A stretch of 64,000 nt of DNA from Marvania coccoides (taxonomy: Eukaryota > Chlorophyta > Trebouxiophyceae > Chlorellales > Chlorellaceae), in assembly GCA_963854735.1 (NCBI GenBank), contig OY978102.1, positions 744,001 to 808,000 on the forward strand, in the 5' to 3' direction. The notes beneath the pieces were generated by a model. It worked only from the letters and a program-made list of their open reading frames with translations, did not search any database and had not been told where the DNA came from. Positions 34,378-43,376 of the stretch are shown one piece after another. Positions within the stretch are counted from its first letter, which is position 1, and each line of letters opens with the position of its first letter. A program made the translations under genes and the position numbers.

Positions 34378-35918
34378 ATGATGAACAACACTATCGAAAA
34401 GGTGAGGTGGAATCGGAAAAAACAATTCTCACAAATGCTGTCCGTCAACCTCTCGTAACGCATTTCATCATGTGATTCCTTCACATTCGTTAGCTAATCA
34501 TACCCCCCTCGCCATTCCTTCCAGGAGGAGCTGTGGCAGGCCTTCAAGGACCGGAACGAGCACCATGCCGACCGATTTGTGGGCTTGCAGGACGAGGTGT
34601 GGACGAAATTTTACAGTGAGGGCTACCGCCTCTTCAAAACTCACCTGCCGCACTGTGAGTGGGAGAAGCTGGTGCAGACCGCGATGCACCGCGCCGGGCG
34701 GTGGGAGCGTTTCGGCAAGAGTGACTTTCACCTCACCTGGCGGGCTGAGGAAGGCAAGCCCAGACCGCCCAAGACCAAGTCATTTCAGCAAGCGTACCGC
34801 CGGGTCAGTTCTATCGTAATTTCACTGCTCTGCTCAAAGGGGCGTTTACATAACTCTTTCTGCCATTGTTGCACTGGAGGGGCAATACCAATATACTGCA
34901 CATTGTTGCCATACCAATGCTTCCAATTAAAATCCCGCACGTTCCAGTATTTTCATGGCATGATTTTTGCCTCCAAATGCCACTGTGCCGACGACGTTTT
35001 CTACAAATTATTGTGCAGGCGGCAGAGCTGGCAGGCTTCGATTTTCCTGCAGGAATCAAGTGGCGCAAGCAGCCCAACAAGCAGCAGGCCATCATGCAGC
35101 TGCTTGGAGGCTTTGACGAGTCATCATCTGACGACGATTCTTCCTCTTCCGAAGAAGAAGAAGGAGAAGGAGAAGGAGAAGGAGAAGGAGAAGGAGAAGG
35201 AGAAGGAGAAGGAGAAGGAGAAGGAGAAGGAGAAGGAGAAGGAGAAGGAGAAGGAGAAGGAGAAGGAGAAGGAGAAGGAGAAGGAGAAGGAGAAGGAGAA
35301 GGAGAAGGAGAAGGAGAAGGAGAAGGAGAAGGAGAAGGAGAAGGAGAAGGAGAAGGAGAAGGAGAAGGAGAAGGAGAAGGAGAAGGAGAAGGAGAAGAGG
35401 AGGGATGGGCAGCTTCATACGACGGTGGCCACCCTACGCACGTCAAGGATCAAATTGAGGGGCTGGAAGGCGAAGAAGAAGTGGACATCATCGGCGGAGA
35501 AAAAGCAGCAGGAGCAGATTTGCCGCTCCACGGGAGGCAAAAGAAGCGCGCCCGCACTTATGGCGTTCCCGTAGCCGCCGCCGCAGCGCTGCAGCAGCTG
35601 GCGGGGGCAGCGAGAACGCCGGCGGGGGCGGGGGCCGGCGTGAGCCCTGCTCAGGCGCAGCAGGCGGGGAGCGCGTTGGCCGATGTGCTCGGCCAACTGG
35701 CGGCGCAATCGAGGTCGGTTGCTGCGCGTCTCGAGGCACTGGAGCGGGGGGTGCAAGCGCGGGAGCGGGTGGAGAAGGAGGTGCTGCTGCGGGTGCGCGA
35801 GTTGGAGGGCAAAGTGGCGGGCAACGACAAAGAAAGTGAAGCCGTCGAAAAAAAGTTTGCGGCAATTCAGGACGATCTCACTAAGCTTATTCAGCTCCTG
35901 GAGCAGCCGCAAGGCTAA
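34378..35918 (+). CDS. Tandem coiled-coil family, member 2, with long Gly-Glu repeat
   Basis: Paralogue of members 1 and 3. Three exons, 34378-34401 (MMNNTIEK), 34525-34803 and 35019-35918, join in phase 0 to 400 residues. The shared N-terminal domain runs EELWQAFKDR, VWTKFYSEGYRLFKTHLP, FHLTWRAEEGKPRPPKT and AAELAGFDFPAGIKWR. A Ser/Asp/Glu linker then runs into about 39 uninterrupted Gly-Glu dipeptides coded by GGAGAA units. The C-terminal part has a basic KKRAR patch, an Ala-rich stretch (VAAAAALQQLAGAA) and a long coiled coil (VRELEGKVAGNDKESEAVEKK) ending LLEQPQG. No known domain. The tiny first exon is conserved in member 3. Function unknown; nuclear location is possible. Confidence 0.75.
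35150..35400 (+). repeat. In-frame hexanucleotide array (GGAGAA)n
   Basis: About 39 near-perfect GGAGAA units inside exon 3 of family member 2, coding (Gly-Glu)n. The plus strand is purine-only for about 240 bases. The opposite strand reads as poly-Ser-Pro or poly-Leu in other frames, which are shadows. Confidence 0.97.
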
Positions 35919-36531
35919 ACTGTGGGCGGTTAATGGGGAAGCACAGTGAGACGGTAAAAATGTTTGTTTCATGTTGTTATTAGTTTAAGAATAGAGCTCA
36001 GAAGTTGGTCAGAGAGTGCATGCGGAGGGGCTGTCGCATCCACGCTGCACGGCGCGTTGAGATTGCGTGGTATGCCAAGCAATTCAACTTGAGAGAAGCG
36101 TTGCCGTCTGGTACGTGGTGGAGGGCTGTAAGTCGTTGCCGCTGCCAAAGCTTTCAATTTAGGCACGGTGAAACAAACAAATCAACACACTGGAACGGGA
36201 TGTCTAAAAATGGTCGTTTGTTGTTTTTGAGTTGTTAGGACTACGGTTTTGACTTCAAAACCGGTCAAACCTGCGCCCAAATTTTTGCTGTGTGCTATAT
36301 TTCGCTCAAATACCGACCGGGCGGTTGCAGCTTCTTGATAACTGTTAATAGCAACTGTTCTTTATATTGTGGGGTGCGGGTGAAGAGAACGAGAGCACGC
36401 TGTGCAAAAACTTTCTGGTCAACAAAATTTGATCAAATATTAATCGCAGAGCGTCTTGCAAGCGAAAAGCTACTCCCTTTAGCTCATCGAATTGCCCATA
36501 ACTTGCACTGCAACATTGAGCCGCCAAGATC
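35919..36531. other. Spacer between family members 2 and 3
   Basis: Its end resembles the region before member 2. A ggtcaaa...tgcgccc block near 36265 also resembles one at about 34107, again pointing to duplication of whole gene units. No other gene. Confidence 0.55.
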
Positions 36532-38011
36532 ATGAAGAACAACAATACCGAAATGGTGAGCGGTCGAATAATAATATAAGCTTTCGTGCAAATGCTGCCA
36601 GAATTACCGCTCAAAACGCAGCTCCCCTTACATGAATATAAAACGCAGAACATCTTCATCTCCTCATTCTCTTCCCCGGTCTCCATTTTTACAGGAGGAG
36701 CTGTGGCAGGCCTTCCAAGACCGCCAAATTGTTGGGGAGCTCGGTGGTCGTTTTGTCGCTTCGGCCCAAGCCTCAAGCTGGCGTTGGAGGCTGACATGGC
36801 GGGGGTGGCCAATGTGGTGTGGACGTGCAGCGCGAGGTGTGGGCCAAATACTACCGTGAAGCTTATCGCCTCTTCAATAAATTCATGCCTCGGGGCGACT
36901 GGGAGAGGCTGATGCATGCTACGATGCAAAACGCCCGACACTGGGAGCGTTGCGGCCCTACCAACTTTCTCCTTGTTTGGCAGGTTGAAGAAGGAGAGCT
37001 GCCACCGACACCGCCGAAAACCGCTTCATTCAAAAAAGTGTTTTTCAAGGCCAGTTTCTATTTAAAATTACTGTCCTGTTTTAAAATTGGTATTAAATTA
37101 TTTACGGGAGCGTTTTGCTGTATTTTCAACGGGAAAAGCAAGCAATTGTTGTGCGAATAGCTGCCGTTGCAAAAGTGAATTAGCTCATCACTCCACATTG
37201 CAAAATAGCATTCCAACCTTTTCATCCGCTTACAATTCCAATTCTATTTGTCCATGTATCCTTTTTGCAGGCAGCAGAGCTGGCTGGTATCAAGTTTCCC
37301 GCCGACATCAAGTGGCGCTCGCGGCCCAACAGAAAGTCCTGCTTGGCGAAGCTTTCCGGGGACACTGGCAACGCTCCTGCCCTCAAAAACTCCTCTTCTT
37401 CTGATGATGATGACAACGATGCCGATTACGAAGTGGAAAGTGAGGGAGACGAGGAGGTGTCTTCAGACGAAGAGGGCCACACCCATGAGCTCATCAAAGA
37501 GCGAGAGGTACTAAATGCAGGAAAAACGGGAAGGCATGCTATGGATGTCGGCGTGGGAGGTGCCATGACTCCAGCGGCCGGAGGTTTGCCGCGTCAGCAA
37601 AAGAAGCGCCCTCACACACCTTGCGAATCCCCTGCAGCCGCCGTGGCGCTGCAGCAGCTGGAGGAGGCATCGGGACCGTCTTTGGTGGCGGCAGTGGGCG
37701 GCGCGAACCCACAGCACCAGGCTGGAAAAGTTTTGGTGTCGGCATTGGACCAAATGGTGGAGGAGAAGGTAGCGGCGCTTTTGGGGCCGATTTTAGCGCG
37801 CTTGGACGAGGAGAAGCGAGACAGGAAGGCTCTGAAGCTGGATGAGCAGGCTATAAAGCGGGCGCTTCACGAGCGAGAACAGAGGGAGGCGGAGATGCTG
37901 CGGCGGATTCGCGAATTGGAAGGAAAAGTGGTTTACAACAACCACAAAACCGAAGAAAATTTTGGGGGGATCCGGGAGGGGCTGAATGCTACTTGGAAGC
38001 GGTTGCACTGA
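36532..38011 (+). CDS. Tandem coiled-coil family, member 3 (frame disturbed in exon 2)
   Basis: Third paralogue. Exon 1 is 36532-36555 (MKNNNTEM), and exon 2 starts 36695 with EELWQAFQDR as in member 2. The homologous continuation REVWAKYYREAYRLFNKFMP is in a different frame from 36830 on. Either an extra intron of about 76 bp lies at 36755-36830 (weak GTCGCT donor, GTGCAG acceptor), or the gene carries indels. Exon 2 ends at 37049, where member 2 has a GT donor and this copy has GC (GCCAGT). Exon 3, 37271-38011, is intact: AAELAGIKFPADIKWR, an Asp-rich acidic linker, a QQKKRPH patch and a C-terminal coiled coil (RIRELEGKVVYNNHKTEENF). It may be a decaying copy. Confidence 0.5.
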
Positions 38012-38456
38012 GCTGTATTGGGCGGTTATACCCGGGGAATGGGACGATAGCAACTTGCAAAGGAATGATGAAGGAAAAAACGTGTTTGTCTATGAATAGA
38101 AAAGGGATTGCTCTTGCACGTTTCATTTTTTCACATTTTTTTAACTAGCGGCTAAAACATGAATTTTTGCTTCCATGCTGCATGGACTGAGATGGCGACG
38201 TTTGACGGGCATTTCAGATTGACAAGAAAACCACGTTCTGCTGGTTGGCATGTTGCTGGCAAGGCAGTTTGCCTGGCTGCTGTGAGAGCGACGGTTCTGC
38301 AGCTGCCAACAGCTGTAATGCTTTTGAATCTTTTCCCAAACCCGGGGTTTTCGAAAAAGGGGGCCGAACCACCCAACAACAGCAACAAAATGCTAAATAA
38401 TTGCCACAAACAGAAGGAATTAAAATATTGACGTTTTTACTCTTTGTCTTTGCATA
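38012..38456. other. Intergenic, no gene seen
   Basis: Spacer upstream of the LRR gene. Nothing recognised. Confidence 0.5.
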
Positions 38457-39926
38457 ATGATGGTCAATCGACCGCCCTCTTTGGATGAAATCATTCACAT
38501 TATTGTCAAACATTCAAAACAAATCTTAGAAAAATGCGAAGACAAGAGGGCATTGCGGGCGGTGTCCCGTTCTTTTAAATCTGCTGTTGATCAGAATATC
38601 ACCACAGTCGGCATTTCCTCGAAATTAAGCTGTAACCATGTTGACACGCTCTGTCGGTGGAAACTTATTTTGCCGAAGCTGGAGAAAGTTGGATTTTCGC
38701 ATTCTGGTTCGCTGGACGAGCTTGAGCTCTTTGTGAACCTGCCGTTGCCGCGCTTGCAGCACTTGTCGATTGGATTGCGAGAGAGCCTCCTTGAAGTTTT
38801 GTCTCGGGGGCAGTGGCCTGAGCTGAAAGCTGTTTTCCTCCTTGTCTGGACAAATTTCCCAACTGGGACAGACGAGAGCGAAATATCCTTGGACGGGATA
38901 AAACTTATTGAGAACCAAGGCCAGGGCGACGAGGTTGACCACTCGGCAGCAGCAATTCAGTCGTTTAAAAACGCAGCCTGGCCCTTGACGAGGCTTTCTT
39001 TCGGCTCAAATTCTCTGGTGAAACCAAATATTTCGTGTGCGCTGCCGGGGTCATTTCCCGATCTTCGGAACCTCGCTCTTAATTGCGTCAGCACCGTTGC
39101 CGAAGCCCTTGTTTTAGCAGAGGTCGAGTTGCTTCATTTGGAAAAGTTGGAGGTCGTTGGCGACTACATATGCGAGAGAGGTGTTCCTGAGGCCCTCGCA
39201 CGCGCCGGAAATTGGCAAAATCTCAAAACGTTGATCTTAAACCTGACTCCCTTTTTGGAAATACACGAGATTGGGGCCGTTGAAACCAACACCTTTACCT
39301 CTTTCGCATCCGTTACCTGTCTGGAGCTTGTTAAAATGAATCTGAAGCCAGTTCAACTTCAAAAAATTCTTGCGGCAGCACCAGCCCTCGTGGAGCTGAA
39401 GCTAAAAAACGCAAGCGAGAAGTGCGTCAGAGCATTCAGTACCGTTGAGCTGCCCGTGTTGCAAGTTTTGGAGATGGAGGACATTCACTGCGGCCAGGGG
39501 CATTGGCAGGCTGGATTTGCCGCTGATAGGGCGATGTCTGGGATTTTTTCCACTGACTTTCCCTCTTTGCATACCCTGAAAGCGATTTTTTCAAGGGAGT
39601 TCGAAGGCTTTTGCAGCTATAAGGACTACGCGCCATGGAACACGCCCCCAACCAATGCGCACCAGGTGCTGCCAGGTTTGAAAGTCTTTGAGCTTGGACA
39701 ACTTCGCCTGCGAGGCAGCTGCATGCGATTTTTGGGCACTGCGATTCTTCCGCACGTGTCTCATCTTAGACTAACTGGGTGTTTTGTGTCAAACCATGTG
39801 TGGGAGGCTGCCCTGCGCTGCTTGCCGCCTGGCAGTTCGGCTGTCTACGAAAGGGGGATTGACGCTCCTAATCATGGCGCTGACCCGCGGCATGATTTAT
39901 CCTCTCTTGAACCTTATTATGATTGA
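38457..39926 (+). CDS. Intronless leucine-rich-repeat protein
   Basis: A 489-residue single-exon gene. The first 45 residues (DEIIHIIVKHSKQIL, ALRAVSRSFKSAVD) resemble a degenerate F-box-type helical start. The rest is a series of irregular LRRs, for example LPRLQHLSIGL, FPDLRNLALNC, LHLEKLEVVGDY, ALVELKLKNASE and HVSHLRLTGC. No transmembrane segment or signal peptide is present. F-box/LRR substrate adaptor is the simplest reading, but the F-box is not clear enough to claim. The start could be either of two adjacent Met codons. Lack of introns sets it apart from almost every gene around it. Confidence 0.72.
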   Translation: MMVNRPPSLDEIIHIIVKHSKQILEKCEDKRALRAVSRSFKSAVDQNITTVGISSKLSCNHVDTLCRWKLILPKLEKVGFSHSGSLDELELFVNLPLPRLQHLSIGLRESLLEVLSRGQWPELKAVFLLVWTNFPTGTDESEISLDGIKLIENQGQGDEVDHSAAAIQSFKNAAWPLTRLSFGSNSLVKPNISCALPGSFPDLRNLALNCVSTVAEALVLAEVELLHLEKLEVVGDYICERGVPEALARAGNWQNLKTLILNLTPFLEIHEIGAVETNTFTSFASVTCLELVKMNLKPVQLQKILAAAPALVELKLKNASEKCVRAFSTVELPVLQVLEMEDIHCGQGHWQAGFAADRAMSGIFSTDFPSLHTLKAIFSREFEGFCSYKDYAPWNTPPTNAHQVLPGLKVFELGQLRLRGSCMRFLGTAILPHVSHLRLTGCFVSNHVWEAALRCLPPGSSAVYERGIDAPNHGADPRHDLSSLEPYYD

Positions 39927-40230
39927 AATTGTTAATATTTGTTTTATTTATCTACCAGTTCGCTAATTAATGAGCAGGTTATTATTGTAAATGCAATTTC
40001 GGAGCGTATGAGGGCGGCGCAATTTGAGCTGTTTCGGTTGGCCTAGAGAGTACGCAACCAGGCGTCGGATTAAACAGAGCGCTATAAATAGGCGACATGA
40101 GAAAAACGATGCATTGGCGGTGGCGGTTACCATTTGATTTTTGGGTGTTTTCATGTTGCATTTTTTTGAAAGTAATATACATAACAGCTTTGTAGGAATA
40201 TCTGTCAAGATTCCTTTACAACGCTGTTAA
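39927..40230. other. Intergenic, no gene seen
   Basis: AT-rich 3' flank of the LRR gene; no repeat or gene recognised. Confidence 0.5.
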
Positions 40231-40494
40231 AAATGGCTCCTCATCACCCTGTGCCCCCTGTGCGCACAGCAAGGCCTGGCCCACGACGAGCACGCCCTGC
40301 GCACCTGCTCCGCGCTGCACCAAGAGCGGGCGCCCGCGGCCGCAGCGCTGGCGGCGGCGCCAACGACGAGGAGCCTGCTGGAGCTGGCGGAGACAGACCT
40401 CACCCAGGTGGCGGCCCTGGTGCGGGCGCATTTGGAGGGCGTGCAGGCGGCAGCGCAGGAGAGGACGAGGAGAGAGAGAGAGTCAAGATTATGA
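40231..40494 (+). pseudogene. Orphan exon-like fragment
   Basis: A GC-rich open stretch with coding-like codon use in an AT-rich setting. After an acceptor-like gcacag at 40264-40269 it reads GLAHDEHALRTCSALHQE, then an Ala-rich helix, SLLELAETDLTQVAALVRAH and an Arg/Glu-rich end with a TGA at 40492. It is predicted helical. No upstream exon, start or homologous family was found. It is likely a displaced terminal exon or gene remnant next to the repeat block. Confidence 0.35.
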
Positions 40495-40521
40495 AATGAA
40501 GAAATTTTACAAGATAATTAT

Positions 40522-40623
40522 GGTACATACATACATACATTACAGGTTTAAAGTCCGCACAAAGAAGCAGCTAAGGCAACATAGCAGACTGGCACCGAAG
40601 TGCAAGCAGAAATAATAATAATA
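40522..40623 (+). mobile_element. Dispersed ~100-bp repeat, copy 1
   Basis: Begins with CATA repeats, then a tacaggtttaaa block, a ccgcacaaa block, ctaaggc, catagcagactgg and gtgcaagcagaa, and ends in an (AAT)n tail. Related copies lie at 43377, 44868 (reverse) and 55795. No coding capacity. A simple tail and scattered copies suggest a short non-autonomous element. Confidence 0.7.
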
Positions 40624-41158
40624 AATTGATGAATGAAAATGAGAATAAAGAAAGACCAAAGAAAAACCAACCGCTAAAAGAAAAAGAGAAAAGAATAACA
40701 AAGGAAAAGAAAAGAAAAGCTTATATCCAACCACGCAGCTTCTCGTACTCGCCAGCGTCATGGCTGGCTTTAATGAAAGAAGCAACCTGCTTCGGAGCTT
40801 GCAAGGTGATTTAATTTAATTATGCTTGCACATGCGGTGGTTCGCGCTCCCTACTAGCTAGCTCATTGGAGCTGCCAGTGCGTAAACTTTGGTTGTTTAC
40901 TGCACTGCGACGTCGGATGCATCACTTCCCTGTGGTATCGTAGTCTCTATCGGACGGGTACAAATGGCGGGTGCCACATTTCCAGTGAGCACACCGGGTA
41001 GTACACCACAAACCCTTTAGCCCGGGGTTGAGTGACCGCTGCAGATGGGAGGGGTGCTGGGCGGGCCAGCATTGCCCAAGCGCGAACCCCAAACCGGACG
41101 GGCCGTTTGCCGTCCGGAGAGTCCTGCTTTCCCCCCATTTTTTATTTTATTTTATTTA

Positions 41159-41372
41159 TGTCGGTCGCGCCGGTGGGGGACTCAGGAAGGCAGGGGCCAG
41201 AGTCTTATATTGTGGGCGACGGTGCGGTCGCCGGCGCAGTGGCAGTATCCGTACGTCCACAGTACCTGGGGTCGATCCCACCGGTGGAAGGGGGTACTCC
41301 GCCTTACTGTGGCGGGTTGAGTGGCACGTCGCCTTGCAGGTCTCTATAAGAGCGCCTTCGGTAGTAGACGTT
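41159..41372 (+). mobile_element. SINE-like element, copy a
   Basis: About 210 bp, matched at roughly 90% by eye to a reverse copy at 42636-42834. It carries pol-III-like boxes: ggcgcagtggc near 41233 (A-box-like) and gggtcgatccc near 41269 (B-box-like). It ends beside an octamer array at 41385, consistent with a SINE tail. Confidence 0.7.
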
Positions 41373-41384
41373 ACAACGATATGT

Positions 41385-41448
41385 AAACCCATAAACCCAT
41401 AAACCCATAAACCCATAAACCCATAAACCCATAAACCCATAAACCCAT
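41385..41448 (+). repeat. Octamer tandem array (AAACCCAT)8
   Basis: Eight perfect copies, 64 bp. The unit differs from the plant-type telomere repeat CCCTAAA by one inserted base. It sits directly after SINE-like copy a. Confidence 0.95.
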
Positions 41449-41557
41449 GCAGCTGCCCTTCACCTGTCAAAAACGTTTTCCCACAAAAAAAATCACGGAA
41501 AACTCTCGCAGCAACTTTTCGTTTTAACTTTTTTCCTCCTTTTCTTAAAGTCTTGCA

Positions 41558-42460
41558 ATGGAGAAGATCAAGGTAGGGTGGCCATTAAGTGGGTACATTG
41601 CGAAACATATGTTCTATTTTTTTTTCTACTCTATTTTTTTCCAGACATGCTTCTTTATATGTCCCCCTTCCCTCCCCTCGCAGGAAATGCTCGCCCCTGG
41701 CTCCAAGAAGGGCGAGCGCAGGCAAGGAACCGCCGCCGCTGGCGTGCCTGCGGTATAGAATTCCCCTTTCTTTAATGCTGCAAATTTTAATGCTCGCTAT
41801 ACCAACAAACTTTCTCTTCTTCTTCTGCAGGCCACCACCATTGGCATGGCTGGCTATGGCGTCGTTGGCGACCAGCCTTCCTACGCCGAGTTCCGCGGAA
41901 CGCAGGGCGGCACTGAGGGCATGGTCACCTACACCACCACCACCACCGCCACCACCATGGCCGAGGCGGGAGAGGCTGCCACCTGGTGCGTGTTTTGCAA
42001 ATATATTTGATGTAGAAAAACGTATAGTTGTTCGACCTTCGGGTTTTCTAATGCAATTTTCTTTCTTCCTCCCTCCCTCCCTCCCTCCCTCCCTCCCTCC
42101 CTCCCTCCCTCCCTCCCTCCCTCCCTCCCTCCCTCCCTCCCTCCCTCCCTGCAGCGGCCACGAGACCTTCACCAAGGTGGAAGATCGCCCCGTGGTGATC
42201 GAGCAGAAGGCAAGTTCTCCCTGCTGCGCAAACCACCATTGCTAAATAGACCCCGTGCTTATGCGTGACGCTACTTACTCACAAAAAAGTTTTCCCTTCT
42301 TATTTTCTCCCTTCTGCAGGAACGCCTGAAAGAGCACCGCCCCGTAGAGAAGGAGTTTGTTCAGGAGACCCGTGCTGCCGGCGTCAAGACCCCCCTCCAG
42401 AAGACCAGCGAGGGTGCTGGGAGTGGAGGAACGCATTGTGGTGCAAGCACAGCCCAGTAA
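41558..42460 (+). CDS. LEA-like hydrophilic protein, copy 1 (C-terminus frameshifted)
   Basis: Small hydrophilic protein of unknown role, resembling stress-protective LEA/hydrophilin-type proteins in composition. Five exons (41558-41572, 41684-41752, 41831-41982, 42155-42209, 42320-42460) join in frame to 143 residues. Exon 1 codes only MEKIK. A Gly/Tyr/Thr-rich middle is followed by the block HETFTKVEDRPVVIEQK, then KEHRPVEKEFVQETRAAGV, both shared with copy 2 at 43.6 kb. Intron 4 has a GC donor (42210), as does the matching intron in copy 2. The last 15 codons do not match copy 2, but a +1 shift near 42412 restores LGVEERIV and a stop at 42471. Flanked on both sides by inverted SINE-like elements. 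Confidence 0.75.
42068..42150 (+). repeat. (CCCT)n microsatellite at an intron acceptor
   Basis: About 20 tandem CTCC/CCCT units forming the whole polypyrimidine tract of intron 3 of LEA-like copy 1, ending four bases before the exon. Confidence 0.97.
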
Positions 42461-42594
42461 GCCCTGCGAGTGAAAGAATGGGAGGTTTTAACGAATTAAT
42501 CAGCTGCATTGGGGCTGAGAATAGAAATATAAGTTTCCAGCGAAACCTTTGTTTTGCCATTTCAGCGTAAATTTTCACCGAAATAATATGCTTT

Positions 42595-42610
42595 CAAGGT
42601 TTCAAGGTTT
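42595..42610 (-). repeat. Octamer tail (AAACCTTG)2 of SINE-like copy b
   Basis: Two copies of caaggttt on the plus strand, lying on the 3' side of the reverse SINE-like element. A four-copy array of the same unit is at 43091-43122. Confidence 0.7.
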
Positions 42611-42635
42611 TAAATATGGTTTTACGATTTCCTAC

Positions 42636-42834
42636 AGAAGGCGCTCCTATAGAGACCTGCAAGGCGACGTGCCACTCACCCCGCCACAGTAAGGCGGGGT
42701 ACCCCCTTCCATCCGTGGGATCAACCTCAGGTACGGGGGGCGTACGGATACAGCATTACGCCGATACCGCACCGTCGCCCACAATGTAAGACTCTGGCCC
42801 CTGCCTTCCTGAGTCCCCCACGGCGCGACCGACA
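42636..42834 (-). mobile_element. SINE-like element, copy b (inverted)
   Basis: Reverse-strand match to 41159-41372, with most differences clustered in the A-box region (ggcgtaatgctg here) while the B-box-like gaggttgatccc is kept. The pair forms an inverted repeat around LEA-like copy 1. Confidence 0.7.
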
Positions 42835-43090
42835 TGAATATAAGAAATGATCATATGCATAGAGTATATGTAGCTTGTTAAAACTCGTTTGTGTAAATAG
42901 ATTGCATTAAAGTTGGAGGTATTGATGGCTCAGGAATGTCTTCGGAGTTGATTTCGAGCAGCACTCGTCTCCCTAAAAATGCCGCCCATGCAAAAAAATG
43001 CTCGCTGCTTCAGTTACATTTTTTTTAAGTCGGCACGGGAAAGCAAATCCCATTTTTAAATCAAGCATGGGAATGCAAATCTCATTCAAT

Positions 43091-43122
43091 CAAGGTTTCA
43101 AGGTTTCAAGGTTTCAAGGTTT
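43091..43122 (-). repeat. Octamer array (AAACCTTG)4
   Basis: Four perfect tandem copies, the same unit as the tail of SINE-like copy b but with no SINE body attached. Possibly the tail of a lost or truncated element. Confidence 0.9.
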
Positions 43123-43154
43123 CTGCCTCCTTCAAAGCTCTTCTCTTGGCAGTC

Positions 43155-43331
43155 TCAGCTTTCTTCTTCTTTTTTCTTTTCCTTCTGCTCCTGCTTGCAC
43201 AGCCACCGGTGCGCCGGCCAAATTATTAGCTAGCACTTTTCCCCACAAAACAGCCTGCCGTTGCACCCAGAGCACACCCGCAGCTTGCCGGCCTCACCTC
43301 CTGTTTCCCCGCAGCAAACGCACCGCGGGGT
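43155..43331 (-). pseudogene. MYND zinc-finger relic with a nonsense codon
   Basis: On the minus strand the frame reads CVCCGETGG, KLRVCSGCNGRLFCGEKC, then TAG at 43232-43230, then LIIWPAHRWLCKQ. This is a whole MYND finger in which the conserved Gln after the sixth Cys is replaced by a stop (CAG to TAG is one base). A Lys/Glu-rich tail ends in TGA at 43157-43155. No start or full gene surrounds it. TAG ends other real genes here, so it is not read as Gln. Confidence 0.6.
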
Positions 43332-43376
43332 GATTTTTTCAGCACCAGACGACTTTGGCGGCATTTTGAGCTACAT

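Larger units (their letters stand above)
40495..41557. other. Repeat-rich intergenic block
   Basis: Contains a dispersed ~100-bp repeat, a SINE-like element and a telomere-like array, each listed separately. The stretch 40950-41155 is GC-richer and not shared with the second SINE copy; I cannot name it. Confidence 0.6.

Noticed and set aside
35092..35446. Poly-Leu and poly-Ser-Pro reading frames opposite the (GGAGAA) array
   Set aside because: They are antisense shadows of the in-frame Gly-Glu repeat of family member 2.
40233..40499. Open frame MAPHHPVPP... as a small gene
   Set aside because: Pro/Arg/Gly-rich low-complexity frame. The alternative frame with helical, coding-like sequence after an acceptor is more plausible, though still orphan.
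41156..41470. Reading frame with GFMGLWVY repeats
   Set aside because: It is only a translation of the AAACCCAT octamer array.
42064..42150. CRISPR or satellite array at the CCCT repeat
   Set aside because: It is a plain tetranucleotide microsatellite serving as an intron polypyrimidine tract.
43230..43232. TAG read as glutamine (altered genetic code)
   Set aside because: TAG ends real proteins here at expected places (ChaC-like, HydEF, complex I 24-kDa), so the code is standard and the MYND copy is simply broken.
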